NCBI GenBank assembly: GCA_035648595.1
Contig: DASRLH010000501.1
Coordinates: 1 to 22,530 of the forward strand
Source of the DNA: RYN-428 sp035648595
GTDB taxonomy: Bacteria; Planctomycetota; Phycisphaerae; Tepidisphaerales; Tepidisphaeraceae
Direction: 5' to 3'
Length of the DNA: 22,530 nt
Translations under genes and position numbers: made by a program
Shown here: positions 15,550-22,443 of the stretch, piece after piece
Position numbering within the stretch: position 1 is the first letter of the stretch
Layout: every line of letters starts with the position of its first letter
The notes under the pieces: generated by a model
The model's input: only the letters and a program-made list of their open reading frames with translations
What the model was told of the DNA's origin: nothing
The model's database searches: none

Positions 15550-18500
15550 TTATATGCCGGCCATTAATCGTTGCTTCGCATTCTGAAACTCCTCTTGGGT
15601 CAAAATACCCTGATCGCGCAGCGACGCGAGTTTTTGCAATTCGGTGTGAATCGAGCGGCCCGGCTTGGCCGATTGCGGCGCGGCGGGCTTGGGAGGCTCG
15701 GAGGCCGCCTGAAAACGCTGCCGGGCCGCTTCGGATGCTTTTGCCGACGCCGCCTGCGCCGCTTTCACGCGCGCCGCTTCCTTTGCATCAGGCGGCGCGG
15801 GTGGTGGGATTTTTTGTGGCTTGGATGGCGCGACATCGGGCGATCGGGACGCGCTCATTGCAGTCGGTTGTGCGGCGGCCAGCCCGCCGCCGGTTTGCGC
15901 GGTCGCGGGCGCGGGTACCGCGGGCATGTTTTTCTGTTTGTCGTGAGCCTGCCGCATGAGATTCCGCAGCACCATCAGGCACGGCTCAGGCTCGACGAAC
16001 GTGCCGGGCATGCGCAGGTAGATGGTCTTCTCGTCGATCACGCGCAGCGTGCCGGGCGCGCCGGCCAACGCGGTTTGCGCCTTGGCGGCATCTGTTACCG
16101 TCATCACCACATCGGGAGGTTTTCGGATGATGCTGTTGATGCCATACATCTGGGCGAGCAGGCGAACCTCGGTGAGCGCGAACAAGATGATGGCTTGCCG
16201 GGGCGGCTCGCCGAAAGCGTCTTTCATGTCCTGCTCGAGCATCTGCAGCATGTCCAAGCTCGTGCAGCGCGTGAGTCGGCGGTAGAGGTCCATGCGCTGG
16301 CGGTCGCCGGAGATGTAGGTCTTGGGGAGGAACGCGCTGATGCCGATGTCCACATGCGCTTCGGGCGTGGTCGCCTTGGCCTCCTTCTTGAGCTCGCGCG
16401 TCGCCTCCTCCAGCAACTGGCAATACATCTCGTAGCCGACAGAGGCGATATGGCCGGACTGTTCGGGGCCAAGGATGTTGCCGGCGCCGCGCAGCTCCAG
16501 ATCGCGCATGGCGATCTTGAAGCCCGCGCCCAGATGGCTGTATTCCTCGATCGCCTTGAGCCGTTTGGCGGCGATGGGAGTCACCGGGCGATCGGCAGGC
16601 AGCAATAGGTAGCAATACGCCCGGTGCTTCCAACGCCCCACCCGACCGCGCAACTGGTGAAGCTCACTGAGACCAAAGCGATCAGCATTGTTAATGACAA
16701 TCGTGTTGGCATTGGGAATATCAAGGCCCGACTCGATAATGGTAGTACATACGAGGATGTCCGCTTCATGGCGGATGAACTTGAGCATCACCTCCTCCAA
16801 CTCCCCGCTGTCGCCCATCTGTCCGTGGCCGACCAGGATGCGGGCATCGGGCACCATCTGCTGGATTTCATCCGCCATCTCCAGGATGTTCTGCACGCGG
16901 TTGTGGACGAAATAAATCTGCCCATCGCGATTGAGCTCGCGCAAAATGGCGGCCTTCACGCGCTGCCGGTCGAAGCTCATCACCTCCGTAACGACGCTGC
17001 GCCGATCCCGCGGGGCAGTGGTGAGCGAGCTAATGTCGCGCAGCCCCACCATGCCCATGTGCAGCGTGCGCGGGATGGGAGTGGCGGACATCGTTAATAC
17101 GTCCACCATCTTGCGCATCTGCTTGAGCCGTTCTTTATGCGTCACGCCGAATCGCTGCTCTTCGTCGATGACGACCAGGCCCAGGTCGGAAAATTTAATG
17201 TCCTTGCTCAGCAGGCGGTGCGTACCTATGAGAATGTCGATCTCCCCCTTGGCCAGCCGCGACACGGTTTCTTTCTGCTCGCGGCCTGAGCGGAATCGGC
17301 TGATCGAGTCCACCTCGAACGGGTAGTTGACCATCCGCTCTTTGAACGAGCGATAATGCTGCTCGGCCAATACCGTAGTCGGCACGAGGATGGCGACCTG
17401 CTTTCCATACTCGACCGCCTTGAACGCGGCCCTCATGGCCATCTCGGTTTTGCCATACCCCACGTCGCCGCACAGCAGGCGATCCATCGGCCTGCTTTTT
17501 TGCATGTCCTTCTTGATCTCATCGGCGCTGGTTACTTGATCGGGCGTGGGCTCGTAAGGAAACTCGGCTTCAAACTCCCGCTGCCATTCGGTATCCGGCG
17601 GATAGGGAGTGCCAGCCTCGGCGGCGCGGGCGGCCTGTATTTCCAGCAGTTCGGCCGCCATGTCCATGACGGCCTCGGCAACCTTGGCCTTTTGCTTTTC
17701 CCACGCCCCGGTGCCCAGCCGCGATAATTGCGGATGTCCGCCAAACCCGCCGACGTATTTCTGAATGAGGTTGATCCGCGCCGCCGGCACATGCAGCGTG
17801 GCGCTCTCGGCGAAGCGCAGCGTGAGATATTCCTCGCTGGTGCCATCCTTGGAGATCGTCTTCATCCCCATGAACCTGGCGATGCCATGCGCGACGTGAA
17901 CGACGTAGTCGCCGTCCTTGAGATCAAGGAATGAATCGACCGGCCGGCCCGCGATGATCTTCTTCACCCGCCGGCGCTGCTCGTAGCGGTGGAACAGTTC
18001 GTGATGGCCCAGAAGCGCCAGGGGACGCGCGGAAGACGCGGCGGCATCGCGATCCGAATCGGGCGCAATGGATGACGCGGAAGCGCTTTCTGAATCTTCG
18101 TGTCGTCCGTCCGTCCCTTCCACGCGCTGCCGTTCCCCCTCATCCCAAACAAACCCGCGGTGCAGGTATCCGATGGGCACTTGCACTTTCTTCGATAACC
18201 CCGGCTGCGCCTGCTCCAGCAACTCGGTAAATCGCTGCGCCTCCCCGGCATTTTCGCAAAACACGGTAACATCGTGTGTGCCCGCAAGCTCAGCCAATTC
18301 GGTGATCGCTTTCTTCGCCTCCGTCTCAAAGCGTTGCAGCGACCGGATCGGCAGATGCACCTGCGGCACCTCCTTGCCGCCGATCAGGCTGTCGATGGCC
18401 GTCGTCCCCTGATCAAACTGGCTTAACTCCAGCCGCGCGAATTGGGCCGCCTGGCGCAAAATCGCCGACAGGGGATAGATGCCTTTTGCTTCAGGCAATC

Positions 18501-19335
18501 GATCCAGATAGCTGCGGGCCTGCTCGCCGATTTCCAACGGCGCCCACAGCACCACGATCGTTTGCTCCGGCAGATAATGCAGCAAACTCACCGACTCGCC
18601 GGTCTCGGGAAGCTGCCCCTTGATATCGACGATGCGCAACGTAGTGAGCGTTTGGAGTGAACCCATCGTGTCCGGGTCGAACTGCTTGATGGATTCGATC
18701 TGGTCGCCAAAGAAGTCGAGCCGCGCGGTCAGGCCGACCTGCTCGCCGGCCCCCTCGAAATCGCCCGGCAGATAAACATCGACAATCCCCCCGCGCACTG
18801 CGAAATCGCCGGGCACTTCCACCTGATCCAGCCGGTTGTATCCATGCTCGGCCAGCCAAACGATCAGCTTCTCAGGCTCCAGATCATCGCCGGGCTTCAG
18901 GTCCAGCATGAGCTGCTTGAGCTGCTGCTTGGACGGCACCGACTGCATCACCGCCTGCACGGGCGCAACCAGCATCGCATCGTTGCCGATGCCGTTGGCG
19001 ATGCGCGACACCAGCGACATGCGGTTGACGACCTGCTCCTCGGAGAGCTTGCCCAGGTTCCCCCCCAGTTCCAGGGCCGGCAAAACATCAGGCCGCCGGC
19101 CGGCGAAAAGCTCGATATCATCGGCCAGGTCATCGGCTTCATCGAGATGCCCGCAGATCACCAGGATCGGCCGGCGCAACTCGGCGCGCACTCCCGCCAC
19201 CACCGCCGCCACGCTGCTGCCCCATAGGCCGGAGGCCGTGGCGGCCCGCATTTCATCGAGCCGGCGGGCAAGGTCTTTCAACGGGCGCGCAGCGACGAGC
19301 CGCCCGAGCTTTCCGGGGGAATGGGTTGCAACCAT
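15550..19335 (-). CDS. mfd: Transcription-repair coupling factor Mfd with C-terminal SHOCT-like extension
   Basis: ATP-dependent translocase that removes RNA polymerase stalled at DNA damage and recruits UvrA; cytoplasmic. It is 1261 aa, against 1148 in E. coli. The UvrB-like N-terminal module spans about 1-450 (VEVPGDFAVRGGIVDVYLPG). The CarD-like RNA polymerase-interacting domain is about 465-527 (DGDYVVHVAHGIARFMG). The RecG-like translocase has Walker A GDVGYGKT (623-630), DEEQ (724-727) and TMSATPIPRTLHM. The D7 domain ends near 1130. After it come about 95 residues rich in Ala, Pro, Gln and Lys, then a SHOCT-like helical pair (about 1229-1260; LRDQGILTQEEFQNAKQRLM). I see no Shine-Dalgarno sequence before ATG 19335. 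Confidence 0.95.
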   Translation of the reverse strand: MVATHSPGKLGRLVAARPLKDLARRLDEMRAATASGLWGSSVAAVVAGVRAELRRPILVICGHLDEADDLADDIELFAGRRPDVLPALELGGNLGKLSEEQVVNRMSLVSRIANGIGNDAMLVAPVQAVMQSVPSKQQLKQLMLDLKPGDDLEPEKLIVWLAEHGYNRLDQVEVPGDFAVRGGIVDVYLPGDFEGAGEQVGLTARLDFFGDQIESIKQFDPDTMGSLQTLTTLRIVDIKGQLPETGESVSLLHYLPEQTIVVLWAPLEIGEQARSYLDRLPEAKGIYPLSAILRQAAQFARLELSQFDQGTTAIDSLIGGKEVPQVHLPIRSLQRFETEAKKAITELAELAGTHDVTVFCENAGEAQRFTELLEQAQPGLSKKVQVPIGYLHRGFVWDEGERQRVEGTDGRHEDSESASASSIAPDSDRDAAASSARPLALLGHHELFHRYEQRRRVKKIIAGRPVDSFLDLKDGDYVVHVAHGIARFMGMKTISKDGTSEEYLTLRFAESATLHVPAARINLIQKYVGGFGGHPQLSRLGTGAWEKQKAKVAEAVMDMAAELLEIQAARAAEAGTPYPPDTEWQREFEAEFPYEPTPDQVTSADEIKKDMQKSRPMDRLLCGDVGYGKTEMAMRAAFKAVEYGKQVAILVPTTVLAEQHYRSFKERMVNYPFEVDSISRFRSGREQKETVSRLAKGEIDILIGTHRLLSKDIKFSDLGLVVIDEEQRFGVTHKERLKQMRKMVDVLTMSATPIPRTLHMGMVGLRDISSLTTAPRDRRSVVTEVMSFDRQRVKAAILRELNRDGQIYFVHNRVQNILEMADEIQQMVPDARILVGHGQMGDSGELEEVMLKFIRHEADILVCTTIIESGLDIPNANTIVINNADRFGLSELHQLRGRVGRWKHRAYCYLLLPADRPVTPIAAKRLKAIEEYSHLGAGFKIAMRDLELRGAGNILGPEQSGHIASVGYEMYCQLLEEATRELKKEAKATTPEAHVDIGISAFLPKTYISGDRQRMDLYRRLTRCTSLDMLQMLEQDMKDAFGEPPRQAIILFALTEVRLLAQMYGINSIIRKPPDVVMTVTDAAKAQTALAGAPGTLRVIDEKTIYLRMPGTFVEPEPCLMVLRNLMRQAHDKQKNMPAVPAPATAQTGGGLAAAQPTAMSASRSPDVAPSKPQKIPPPAPPDAKEAARVKAAQAASAKASEAARQRFQAASEPPKPAAPQSAKPGRSIHTELQKLASLRDQGILTQEEFQNAKQRLMAGI

Positions 19336-19594
19336 ATGTGGCCGTATCGTAGGGCCCGAGCGGCGAAATCACCATCCCCGGATGCAAAAGACAGAGCATG
19401 GTTGGCTCGGCCTATTGAAACGGCGCCCTCTGGATCTTAGCATGCTCCGAGGAACAGTGGCCTAATACATTTCGCTGGTCCTCGGATCCCGGTGCGTCCA
19501 AAAAGGCGCGCAATATGTCTCGGTTTTGCTCGGGCGTCGCCTATGCTGGTGCGGTTTGGGAAAAGGCAAACGCAAGTTCACGGCAAAGCCGTGC
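19336..19594. other. Intergenic region upstream of mfd, no gene seen
   Basis: I see no supported gene or RNA here. Near the right end a small perfect hairpin (CACGGC, loop AAA, GCCGTG, 19579-19593) touches the palindromic element that follows. The mfd promoter should lie in the left part, but no box stood out. Confidence 0.5.
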
Positions 19595-19672
19595 CTAGTG
19601 CATTGTCACGCAATGATTTTGGGGTAAATCACTAGAGTTTTACCCGCATTTGGAAGCATGACAATGCACTAG
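19595..19672. repeat. Palindromic CTAG-bounded element, unit 1 (MITE-like)
   Basis: A 78-bp unit with perfect 14-bp terminal inverted repeats (CTAGTGCATTGTCA) and an inner GGGTAAA/TTTACCC pair around a central CTAG. It shares its right CTAG with unit 2, giving exactly 74-bp periodicity. Short terminal inverted repeats with CTAG or TA at the ends are typical of non-autonomous elements mobilised by IS630/Tc1-type transposases. That link is inference. Confidence 0.8.
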
Positions 19673-19746
19673 TGCATTGTCACTCAATGATTTTAGGGTA
19701 AATCGCTAGGGCTTTACCCTAATTTTGAAGAGTGACAATGCACTAG
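19669..19746. repeat. Palindromic CTAG-bounded element, unit 2 (MITE-like)
   Basis: Second 78-bp unit in the same orientation as unit 1. Its terminal inverted repeat is longer (CTAGTGCATTGTCACTC, 17 bp), and its inner pair AGGGTAAA/TTTACCCT is also better preserved. The junction of the two units, TGACAATGCACT with AGTGCATTGTCA, is a 24-bp perfect palindrome (19659-19682). The unit ends 21 bp before the start of the DUF6978-like gene. Confidence 0.8.
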
Positions 19747-19758
19747 ATTAACTAATAT
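19732..19758 (+). promoter_or_regulatory. Possible promoter for the DUF pair, partly inside the palindromic element
   Basis: GTGACA (19732-19737), within the right terminal repeat of unit 2, resembles a -35 box. TAATAT (19753-19758) resembles a -10 box, with a short 15-bp spacer. Transcription would begin about 3 bp before the TTG start, giving an almost leaderless mRNA, which fits the absence of a Shine-Dalgarno sequence. Weak matches; inference only. Confidence 0.3.
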
Positions 19759-19767
19759 AGGTTCCCT

Positions 19768-20217
19768 TTGGCAGAAACCGCTCTCACTCAATCCGAAGCA
19801 GACGGGCTGATCGCCGTGGAGAAGGTGAGGGCGGATGCGCTTCCCTATGATTATCCTGGCATGGGAGGGTTGATCGTGGTGCGGCTATCGTCACCGGATC
19901 GGAGGGAGCAATTTTTGCTCGACGTGCGGCGCGGACGAATTGATCTGACAAAATTGACGCATCAGAACCGGGCAAGGCAGGTTATTGTGCTCGTCAGGCT
20001 TGATCTGGGCGGGCCGCCGCATCGGAATCCGGATGACACGGAAATTCCCTGCCCACACCTCCATCGGTATCGCGAGGGGTATGCGGATAAATGGGCCACC
20101 GCCGTTCCGGAAAGTGAATTTCTCGATTTGCATGATCTCTGGCGGACGCTCGAAGACTTCATGCGGTACTGCAACGTCACGATGGAGCCCGCCATTGGAA
20201 GAGGTCTTTTTTTATGA
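19768..20217 (+). CDS. DUF6978-like protein, first gene of a coupled pair
   Basis: Small soluble protein of 149 aa without signal peptide or membrane segment; function unknown. I believe it belongs to the DUF6978 type. It opens with LTQSEADGLI, has a beta-rich middle (FLLDVRRGRIDLTKLTHQNR, VIVLVRLDLGG) and then a cluster of polar residues, H85-x-N87-P-D and H97-L-H99 followed by Y-x-E-G and KWA. Such a cluster could be a catalytic or metal site, but that is speculation. The start is TTG 19768: an in-frame TAA at 19753 leaves no other start codon before the LTQSEAD opening. Its stop overlaps the next gene's start in ATGA, so the two are translationally coupled. Naming confidence is moderate; coding confidence is high. 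Confidence 0.75.
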   Translation: MAETALTQSEADGLIAVEKVRADALPYDYPGMGGLIVVRLSSPDRREQFLLDVRRGRIDLTKLTHQNRARQVIVLVRLDLGGPPHRNPDDTEIPCPHLHRYREGYADKWATAVPESEFLDLHDLWRTLEDFMRYCNVTMEPAIGRGLFL

Positions 20218-20978
20218 TCGCGGATATCCAAGCGCTAATGGACCGCTATACCGCTTGGCTGCGTGAGAAGATCACGTTGCGCAAAGTCGGAGAGTGGGTG
20301 GAGATCACGACTCCATACCTGGACCGCCACAATGATTACCTGCAGATATACGTGAAGGATTCGAATGGGGCGTTCGTGCTGAGCGACGATGGATATGTAA
20401 TCGAGGATCTTCGGCTGTCTGGATGCAAACTCGATTCAAGAAAACGGCAGGATCTCCTGCGCGTCACGCTCAACGGCTTTGGCGTACAGCAGAATGAAGA
20501 TGCGTTGACGATCAAGGCGACGACGGAAAACTTCGCGCTGCGCAAACATAGCCTCGTGCAGGCGATGCTGGCGGTGAACGATATGTTCTACATGGCCGCG
20601 CCCACCGTAAGCAGCCTGTTTTTCGAGGACGTGATCGCATGGCTCGACGAAAACGAAGTTCGGTACATCCCGAAGGTGAAGTTCACCGGGAAAAGCGGGT
20701 ACGATCACGTCTTTGATATCGCCATACCCAAATCCAAACGTCAGCCGGAGCGAATTCTGCGGGTAATGAATCACCCCGATCGCGACGCTGCCCAGGCATT
20801 GGCGTTTTCGTGGATCGATACCAAGGAGGTTCGGGCGCAGGATTCACGGGCGTACGCGATCCTCAACGACACCGAATCCAAGCCATCGGCCGCGGTGATC
20901 GATGCGCTAACTAACTACGACGTCAGCCCCGTTCTTTGGAGTGGGCGAAATCAAGTCCGGGAGAAGCTGGTCGCTTGA
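20214..20978 (+). CDS. DUF1828/DUF1829 domain protein, second gene of the coupled pair
   Basis: Soluble protein of 254 aa. The N-terminal half fits DUF1828 (about residues 15-110; YLQIYVKDSNGAFVLSDDGY, then DLRLSGCKL). The C-terminal half fits DUF1829 (about 150-250; FDIAIPKSKRQPERILRVMN, ALAFSWIDTKEVR, AYAILND). Neither domain has an established function that I know of. Such proteins are often found in mobile or defence-rich regions, commonly beside a small DUF6978-like partner as here. The ATGA overlap with the upstream gene implies balanced co-expression of the pair. A defence or toxin-antitoxin role is a hypothesis. Confidence 0.82.
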   Translation: MIADIQALMDRYTAWLREKITLRKVGEWVEITTPYLDRHNDYLQIYVKDSNGAFVLSDDGYVIEDLRLSGCKLDSRKRQDLLRVTLNGFGVQQNEDALTIKATTENFALRKHSLVQAMLAVNDMFYMAAPTVSSLFFEDVIAWLDENEVRYIPKVKFTGKSGYDHVFDIAIPKSKRQPERILRVMNHPDRDAAQALAFSWIDTKEVRAQDSRAYAILNDTESKPSAAVIDALTNYDVSPVLWSGRNQVREKLVA

Positions 20979-21004
20979 GACCGCACCCGTGATCGTGGGA
21001 CGGA

Positions 21005-21040
21005 CACGCATTTTGCGTATATGATTACACAATATGCGTG
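21005..21040 (+). promoter_or_regulatory. Operator-like inverted repeat with -10 box over the MNT start codon
   Basis: An imperfect 36-bp palindrome: outer arms CACGCAT/ATGCGTG are perfect and inner arms TTGCGTA/TACACAA nearly so. It covers the ATG at 21034. A good -10 match, TATGAT (21020-21025), sits at its centre, which would place the transcription start next to the ATG and give a leaderless mRNA. No -35 box or Shine-Dalgarno sequence is seen. The encoded protein has an ArsR-like winged helix, so autorepression at this site is the natural inference. Confidence 0.6.
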
Positions 21041-21678
21041 CAAGCCCTCTTATTGATGCGTTAATGCGCAGGGGCCGGCGCGAGGTTTTGTGTGCGACTT
21101 TGCTCCAGCCGGAGCGTGCGTGGTATGCGGCGGATTTGGCCCGCCATTTGCGCGTCACGCCATCGAGTCTTCAACGTGAATTGGCGAGGCTGACCCGCGC
21201 TGGCGTGCTCAAAAGCCGGCGGGAGGGCTGCATGGTTTATTTTCAAGCCGACACGGATTGCCCAATCTATCCTGAGTTGCATGGACTGCTGTCAAAGACC
21301 GCTGGTTTGGGGGATGTGTTGCGCGAGGCGTTGGCGCCGGTCTTGAGGATGATCCAATGCGCGTTTGTGTTCGGCTCGATTGCCCGCCGCGAGGAGCGCT
21401 CGCACAGTGACATCGATCTGATGATCATCGGATCGGCCTGACTGTCGAATGTGTCGGAAGCGATCAGCAGGTCGCGAGATCGGCTGGGCCGTGAGATCAG
21501 CCTAACGGCGTACGCGCACGAGGAATTTGCCGCCAAAGCCGCCGCCGGTCATTATTTCGTCACGCGCGTGCTGGAGAGGCCGAAGTTATTCGTGATCGGG
21601 ACTCAACATGACCTGGACCGACTTGCTCAACGCCCGGTTGGTGACGGCGGAGCAACCCGCAAAGCCGGAGTTGGATAA
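21034..21678 (+). pseudogene. Winged-helix/nucleotidyltransferase (MNT-type antitoxin) gene interrupted by an in-frame TGA
   Basis: The intact ancestor would be about 214 aa. Residues 1-80 form an ArsR-like winged helix (YAADLARHLRVTPSSLQREL, ARLTRAGVLKSRREG). Next comes a minimal nucleotidyltransferase with G114-S115 and D126-I-D128 (FGSIARREERSHSDIDLMII). A TGA at 21439-21441 stops the frame at 135 aa. The same frame continues straight on with LSNVSEAISRSRDRLGREIS and FVTRVLERPKLFVIG, the normal rest of the family, to TAA 21676. One base change (for example GGA to TGA) explains it. HEPN/MNT antitoxins of this kind regulate their operon and AMPylate or mask the HEPN RNase. The short product keeps the DNA-binding domain, so it might still repress. 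Readthrough is the alternative. Confidence 0.82.
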
Positions 21679-21733
21679 CCTTCGCTCCATCGTTGCGCTG
21701 CGGCTTTCGGATGGAGGTAGAGGCTTGGATTAA
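21608..21733 (+). pseudogene. Remnant of the HEPN toxin partner gene, N-terminus only
   Basis: The ATG at 21608 overlaps the end of the MNT frame and opens MTWTDLLNARLVTAEQPAKP, then ELDNLRSIVALRLSD. This resembles the start of the HEPN protein usually encoded directly after winged-helix nucleotidyltransferases (MTWxxLL...ELxxLRxxVxxxLxD). It ends after 41 codons. A one-base shift after LSD gives only about a dozen more residues, to a TAA at 21756. The RX4-6H catalytic motif and the rest of the four-helix domain are missing, so the toxin cannot be active. The lost 3' part ends against the thioredoxin gene. Confidence 0.6.
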
Positions 21734-21780
21734 GGCGAACCATCCCGCCTTCGCGTAAGCCGGGCGGGCGCGGATGGCGA

Positions 21781-22230
21781 TTAGATTTGCGCCGCGAGGC
21801 GTTTTTCCAACGCGGGTTTGGATTGCAGGCCGACGATGCGGTCGACCATTTTGCCGTTCTTGAAAATCAGGAGCGTGGGGATGCTGCTGATTTGGAATTG
21901 CTGCGCGGTTTGCGGATTCTGATCCACGTCCAGCTTGGCGATGGTCCAGCGGCCCTTGGATTCGGCGGCGAGTTGCTCGATGGACGGCGCGATGGATCGG
22001 CACGGCCCGCACCAGGCCGCCCAGCAATCCACCAACACCGGGCCGTCCGTCCTTGCCAGCACCTGAGCGGCGAACGTGGCATCCGTCACTTCCAGGGGCT
22101 TGCCGGTGGTTTGGCCGGCGTGCAGCGCCTTGAGGGCCGTGCCGCATCGGCCGCAGATTGCCTGGAGCCGATCCGCCCGCTCATCCAGCCGATTCTTCGC
22201 CCCGCAGGAGGGGCAGATTATGATTTCCAT
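21781..22230 (-). CDS. trxC: Thioredoxin with N-terminal zinc ribbon (TrxC / thioredoxin 2 type)
   Basis: Cytoplasmic thiol-disulfide reductase, 149 aa. The N-terminal zinc ribbon has C6-P-S-C9 and C26-G-R-C29. The thioredoxin domain (about 45-149) has the active site W73-C-G-P-C77 (DCWAAWCGPCRSIAPS) and the cis-Pro loop SIPTLLIF. The layout and length match E. coli thioredoxin 2, a zinc-regulated oxidative-stress thioredoxin. ATG 22230 has GGGAG about 8 nt upstream as its Shine-Dalgarno sequence. It is a single gene on the minus strand facing the decayed toxin module. Confidence 0.94.
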   Translation of the reverse strand: MEIIICPSCGAKNRLDERADRLQAICGRCGTALKALHAGQTTGKPLEVTDATFAAQVLARTDGPVLVDCWAAWCGPCRSIAPSIEQLAAESKGRWTIAKLDVDQNPQTAQQFQISSIPTLLIFKNGKMVDRIVGLQSKPALEKRLAAQI

Positions 22231-22310
22231 TCAATTGCTCCCGCCGATTGTCGCGTCCCGATCGTAGACGACTCCCTGGGAAAGGCTTGTCGGGACGAAG
22301 CCACTTTATC

Positions 22311-22344
22311 GTATCACGGGCGTCTCGCTGCGTCTCGCCCGTGC
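22311..22344. repeat. Family B hairpin repeat with an enlarged loop
   Basis: Same stem, CACGGGCG/CGCCCGTG, as the copies at 7445, 7520 and 12378. Here 10 bp (CGTCTCGCTG then CGTCTCGCCC) are duplicated within the hairpin, enlarging the loop to 13 nt. The downstream GGATGGC and nearby ATATT resemble the flanks of the other copies, so the full unit is about 60 bp. The 22231-22443 stretch otherwise holds no gene that I can support. Confidence 0.75.
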
Positions 22345-22443
22345 GGATGGCGCGGCAATAGAGGAAATACGATATTCCCAACCCAAAGCATTACTGATCG
22401 TTGCGCAATGAAGTTTAATCTTTGAAATAGGCATAAGATAGGC

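Noticed and set aside
19595..19746. attC-like sites or a CRISPR remnant
   Set aside because: Units are nearly perfect palindromes bounded by CTAG, lack integron core sites, and are better explained as MITE-like elements.
22181..22381. Small minus-strand frame upstream of trxC
   Set aside because: It is read through the family B hairpin repeat (TGETQRDARD peptide) and overlaps the trxC start out of frame.
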